Assembly (NCBI RefSeq): GCF_003449035.1
Contig: NZ_QRGB01000001.1
Coordinates: 2,046,001 to 2,110,000 of the forward strand
Length of the DNA stretch: 64,000 bases
Direction: 5' to 3'
DNA from: Pedobacter indicus
GTDB lineage: Bacteria > Bacteroidota > Bacteroidia > Sphingobacteriales > Sphingobacteriaceae
This document shows positions 62,207-64,000 of the stretch, in pieces. The notes below the pieces were generated by a model that was given only the letters and a program-made list of their open reading frames with translations, searched no databases and was not told the origin of the DNA. Each line of letters starts with the position of its first letter. Position 1 is the stretch's first letter. The position numbers and the translations under genes were made by a program.

Positions 62207-63680
62207 ATTCTTCTTATTATTCCTAATTATCGCTTGTTTTGGTTGTGGTCGGGAAGTTGAGTTTACACACGATATTGATGTTAATATTCAGCTTGATAAA
62301 ACGCCGCTCGGTGTAAGTGTAATTGCGGATAGTTTAGATATTCCGTGGGAGATTGCCTGGGGACCCGATGACCAAATATGGGTGAGTGAACAACCGGGTA
62401 TTATTAGTAAGATAGATCCCGTTACGGGCAAAAAGACAGTGTTGTTGAATGTCGATAGTGTATGGATGAAGAGAACTTCTGGTCTATTGGGCATGGCCGT
62501 CCATGCTAATCAGCAGAAGTATCCCTACGTATTTATTAATTATACTTTAGAGCGCGATGGGGGTTATTTTTCGCGTTTGGAGCGCTATACGGTTGAAGGC
62601 GATACATTAGTTTCACCCTTGACACTTTTGGAGATACCAGCAGGAACAGGACATAATGGATCTCGTATAACGATTGGAGGGAAAGGAGACCGTTTGTTTT
62701 GGGCCACAGGCGATATTGCAAAGGATGGAAATGCACAAGACATTCATAATTTAAATGGAAAGATACTCTGTATGGACTTTGACGGGAATATACCTGCCGA
62801 TAATCCTGACCCAGATTCTTATGTATGGGCATTCGGGTTTCGAAATATTCAGGGTTTGGTATATACCCCGAACGGTAACCTATATGCATCGGAGCACGGC
62901 GATGCCATTGAAGACGAAATTAACCTAATACGCCCTAAGCGTAATTACGGCTGGCATGTTATCGAAGGTTTTCATGATCAATATTATGAGAAAGAATATG
63001 CACAGGAGCATAACGCAATAGAACCAATGAAGTCATGGACGCCTACGATTGCACCGGCCGGGCTCGATTACTATACGTCAGAGGCTATTCCAGAATGGAC
63101 AAACTCGTTGGTTCTTGTTACTTTAAAAGGTCAGGGTTTCAGGGTTCTTAAGTTGAATACAAAAGGCGAGAAGATTGTAGATGAAAAAATATTTTTGGAG
63201 AAAGAGTACGGACGGATCAGAGATCTTTGCATATCGCCATCTGGGGAGTTATATATTTCGACCAGTAATCGTGACTGGAACCCAATGACAGAACCTGACG
63301 CAAAAGATGATCGGATTTTGAGAATTGCTAAGGTCGATTCCGTTGGAGAAAATGTATTGTATGCCAAGACAGAAGTAGAAAATTCCAATATTGAGATGAC
63401 CGGGGAAGTTTTGTATCAAAAATACTGTTTGGCTTGTCATAAACTAAATGGAAAGGGAGTCCCTGAAGTGTTTCCTCCTTTAGCAGGGTCTTCGGTTATA
63501 ACTAAACATGAAGAGTTGATCCCGTTAGTTCTAAATGGGTATAAAGGAGCCGACGTAGAAATGCCATCTTTTAAGTTTCTAAGTAATAGTGACTTATCTA
63601 AAGTATTGACATATATTAACAGTCAATGGGGAAATAAGGGGGCGGAGATAACGGAAAAAGAAATTGAAGTCTATCGTTGA
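62187..63680 (+). CDS. PQQ-type sugar dehydrogenase fused to cytochrome c, lipoprotein
   Basis: A 497-residue lipoprotein (lipobox CFGC near residue 19). The central six-bladed propeller matches soluble aldose sugar dehydrogenases (DSLDIPWEIAWGPDDQIW, GTGHNGSRITIG, AFGFRNIQGLVY, YASEHGDAIEDEIN, NYGWHVIEG). A C-terminal cytochrome c domain has the heme motif CLACH (C414, C417, H418) and an axial Met in MPSFKFLS. It would oxidise a sugar with PQQ and hand electrons to heme. It is the last gene of the run; pqq synthesis genes are not visible here. Confidence 0.88.
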   Translation: MVLKLNKFFLLFLIIACFGCGREVEFTHDIDVNIQLDKTPLGVSVIADSLDIPWEIAWGPDDQIWVSEQPGIISKIDPVTGKKTVLLNVDSVWMKRTSGLLGMAVHANQQKYPYVFINYTLERDGGYFSRLERYTVEGDTLVSPLTLLEIPAGTGHNGSRITIGGKGDRLFWATGDIAKDGNAQDIHNLNGKILCMDFDGNIPADNPDPDSYVWAFGFRNIQGLVYTPNGNLYASEHGDAIEDEINLIRPKRNYGWHVIEGFHDQYYEKEYAQEHNAIEPMKSWTPTIAPAGLDYYTSEAIPEWTNSLVLVTLKGQGFRVLKLNTKGEKIVDEKIFLEKEYGRIRDLCISPSGELYISTSNRDWNPMTEPDAKDDRILRIAKVDSVGENVLYAKTEVENSNIEMTGEVLYQKYCLACHKLNGKGVPEVFPPLAGSSVITKHEELIPLVLNGYKGADVEMPSFKFLSNSDLSKVLTYINSQWGNKGAEITEKEIEVYR

Positions 63681-63783
63681 AAATACTCAGAATGCAGACT
63701 GGTGTTTTCGAGCTTAGGGGAAGTAATGTGAAACTTGAAACAGAAAAAAAGCAGTAATTTTTTTTTATTTTGAAATAAACTCT

Positions 63784-63802
63784 TACCTTTCGGGTACGTA
63801 CC
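63784..63802 (+). promoter_or_regulatory. Shared operator/promoter motif before the SSS transporter
   Basis: TACCTTTC, one base off the -7 consensus, is followed by GGGTACGTACC, with GGTACGTACC a perfect 10-base palindrome. It aligns with the motifs at 47375 and 54580. The start codon of the transporter is 48 bases downstream. Confidence 0.55.
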
Positions 63803-63850
63803 TCACGGTGCTTCGCATAAACCATTAAATTATACTTAACTAATTGAAAC

Positions 63851-64000
63851 ATGCAAACAATTGATTATCTGGTTATCGTAGGCTTTTTTGTCCTTCTAAT
63901 AGTAATCGGAATTTACAGTTACACCAAGGTAAAGAACTCTGCTGACTTTTTTACTGCTGGTGGTAAATTGCCGTGGTGGCTATCGGGAATTTCACATCAC
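63851..64000 (+). CDS. Sodium:solute symporter (SSS), N-terminal fragment
   Basis: The first 50 codons of a gene cut by the right edge. The visible part has a first hydrophobic helix (about residues 5-24) and the SSS-typical TKVKNSADFFTAGGKLPWWLSGISHH, so it belongs to the same transporter superfamily as the 44406 gene but is a different member. With the shared motif upstream it may import the product of the preceding exported pathway. Substrate unknown. Confidence 0.82.
   Translation, partial: MQTIDYLVIVGFFVLLIVIGIYSYTKVKNSADFFTAGGKLPWWLSGISHH

Overview
The window is chromosomal DNA of a Bacteroidota bacterium, most likely Sphingobacteriaceae (Pedobacter/Sphingobacterium/Olivibacter-like). 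The grounds are moderate GC, almost no Shine-Dalgarno sequences, promoter boxes of the TAnnTTTG type, a Bacteroidota-style LptD, the LuxC-like reductase/ferredoxin neighbourhood, DUF4199, an SGLT-type galactose operon, and many Tat, signal-peptide and lipoprotein exports. I see no rRNA, tRNA, CRISPR array, insertion sequence or phage gene.

Positions 1-24.5 kb are core genome. They hold cell-envelope genes (a PASTA protein fragment, ddl, an MlaD-like protein, an amidase, lptD), cinA and a 2-oxoacid dehydrogenase E2. An ABC-2 exporter with an ElaA-like acetyltransferase follows, then grpE-dnaJ closed by a clear terminator, and an FtsE-like ATPase with a 67-residue protein and a LuxC-like reductase divergent from a ferredoxin. 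Next come a universal stress protein and a WD40 protein. The segment ends with a complete his operon (hisG-D-C-B-H-A-F-IE, minus strand), preceded by a well-formed promoter and a short leader peptide carrying five His codons within eight residues (HHLHFHRH), which points to ribosome-mediated attenuation.

Positions 24.8-36.6 kb hold a GH31 alpha-glucosidase followed by glgB-glgA-glgC (glycogen metabolism) and a strong bidirectional hairpin. They are followed by dihydroorotase, two poorly known proteins and two membrane glycosyltransferases.

Positions 36.6-64 kb are an accessory, catabolic-looking region. A DeoR regulator faces a Tat-exported DegT-family aminotransferase, a MurQ-like etherase and a neutral-ceramidase-like protein. 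A galactose operon (a LacI regulator facing galK-SGLT-galM) sits in the middle. A 16-kb plus-strand run then carries two more Tat-DegT plus ceramidase-like modules. These are joined by four amidohydrolase-2 proteins arranged as two pairs, a ThuA-like protein, a lipoprotein dehydrogenase-like propeller/HEAT protein, a Tat-lipoprotein HiPIP, a Gfo/Idh/MocA oxidoreductase, an alpha/beta hydrolase and a PQQ-type sugar dehydrogenase fused to cytochrome c. A further SSS transporter is cut by the window end.

The most interesting pattern is this threefold repetition: an apparently active PLP aminotransferase with a twin-arginine signal, each time next to a ceramidase-fold hydrolase that lacks the usual serine nucleophile. 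Three promoters in the region share an operator-like motif (consensus CGkGTACGT-AC) directly after a -7-like element. I infer a co-regulated periplasmic pathway for oxidising and processing an amino-sugar or aminocyclitol-like substrate. The substrate is not known from the sequence.
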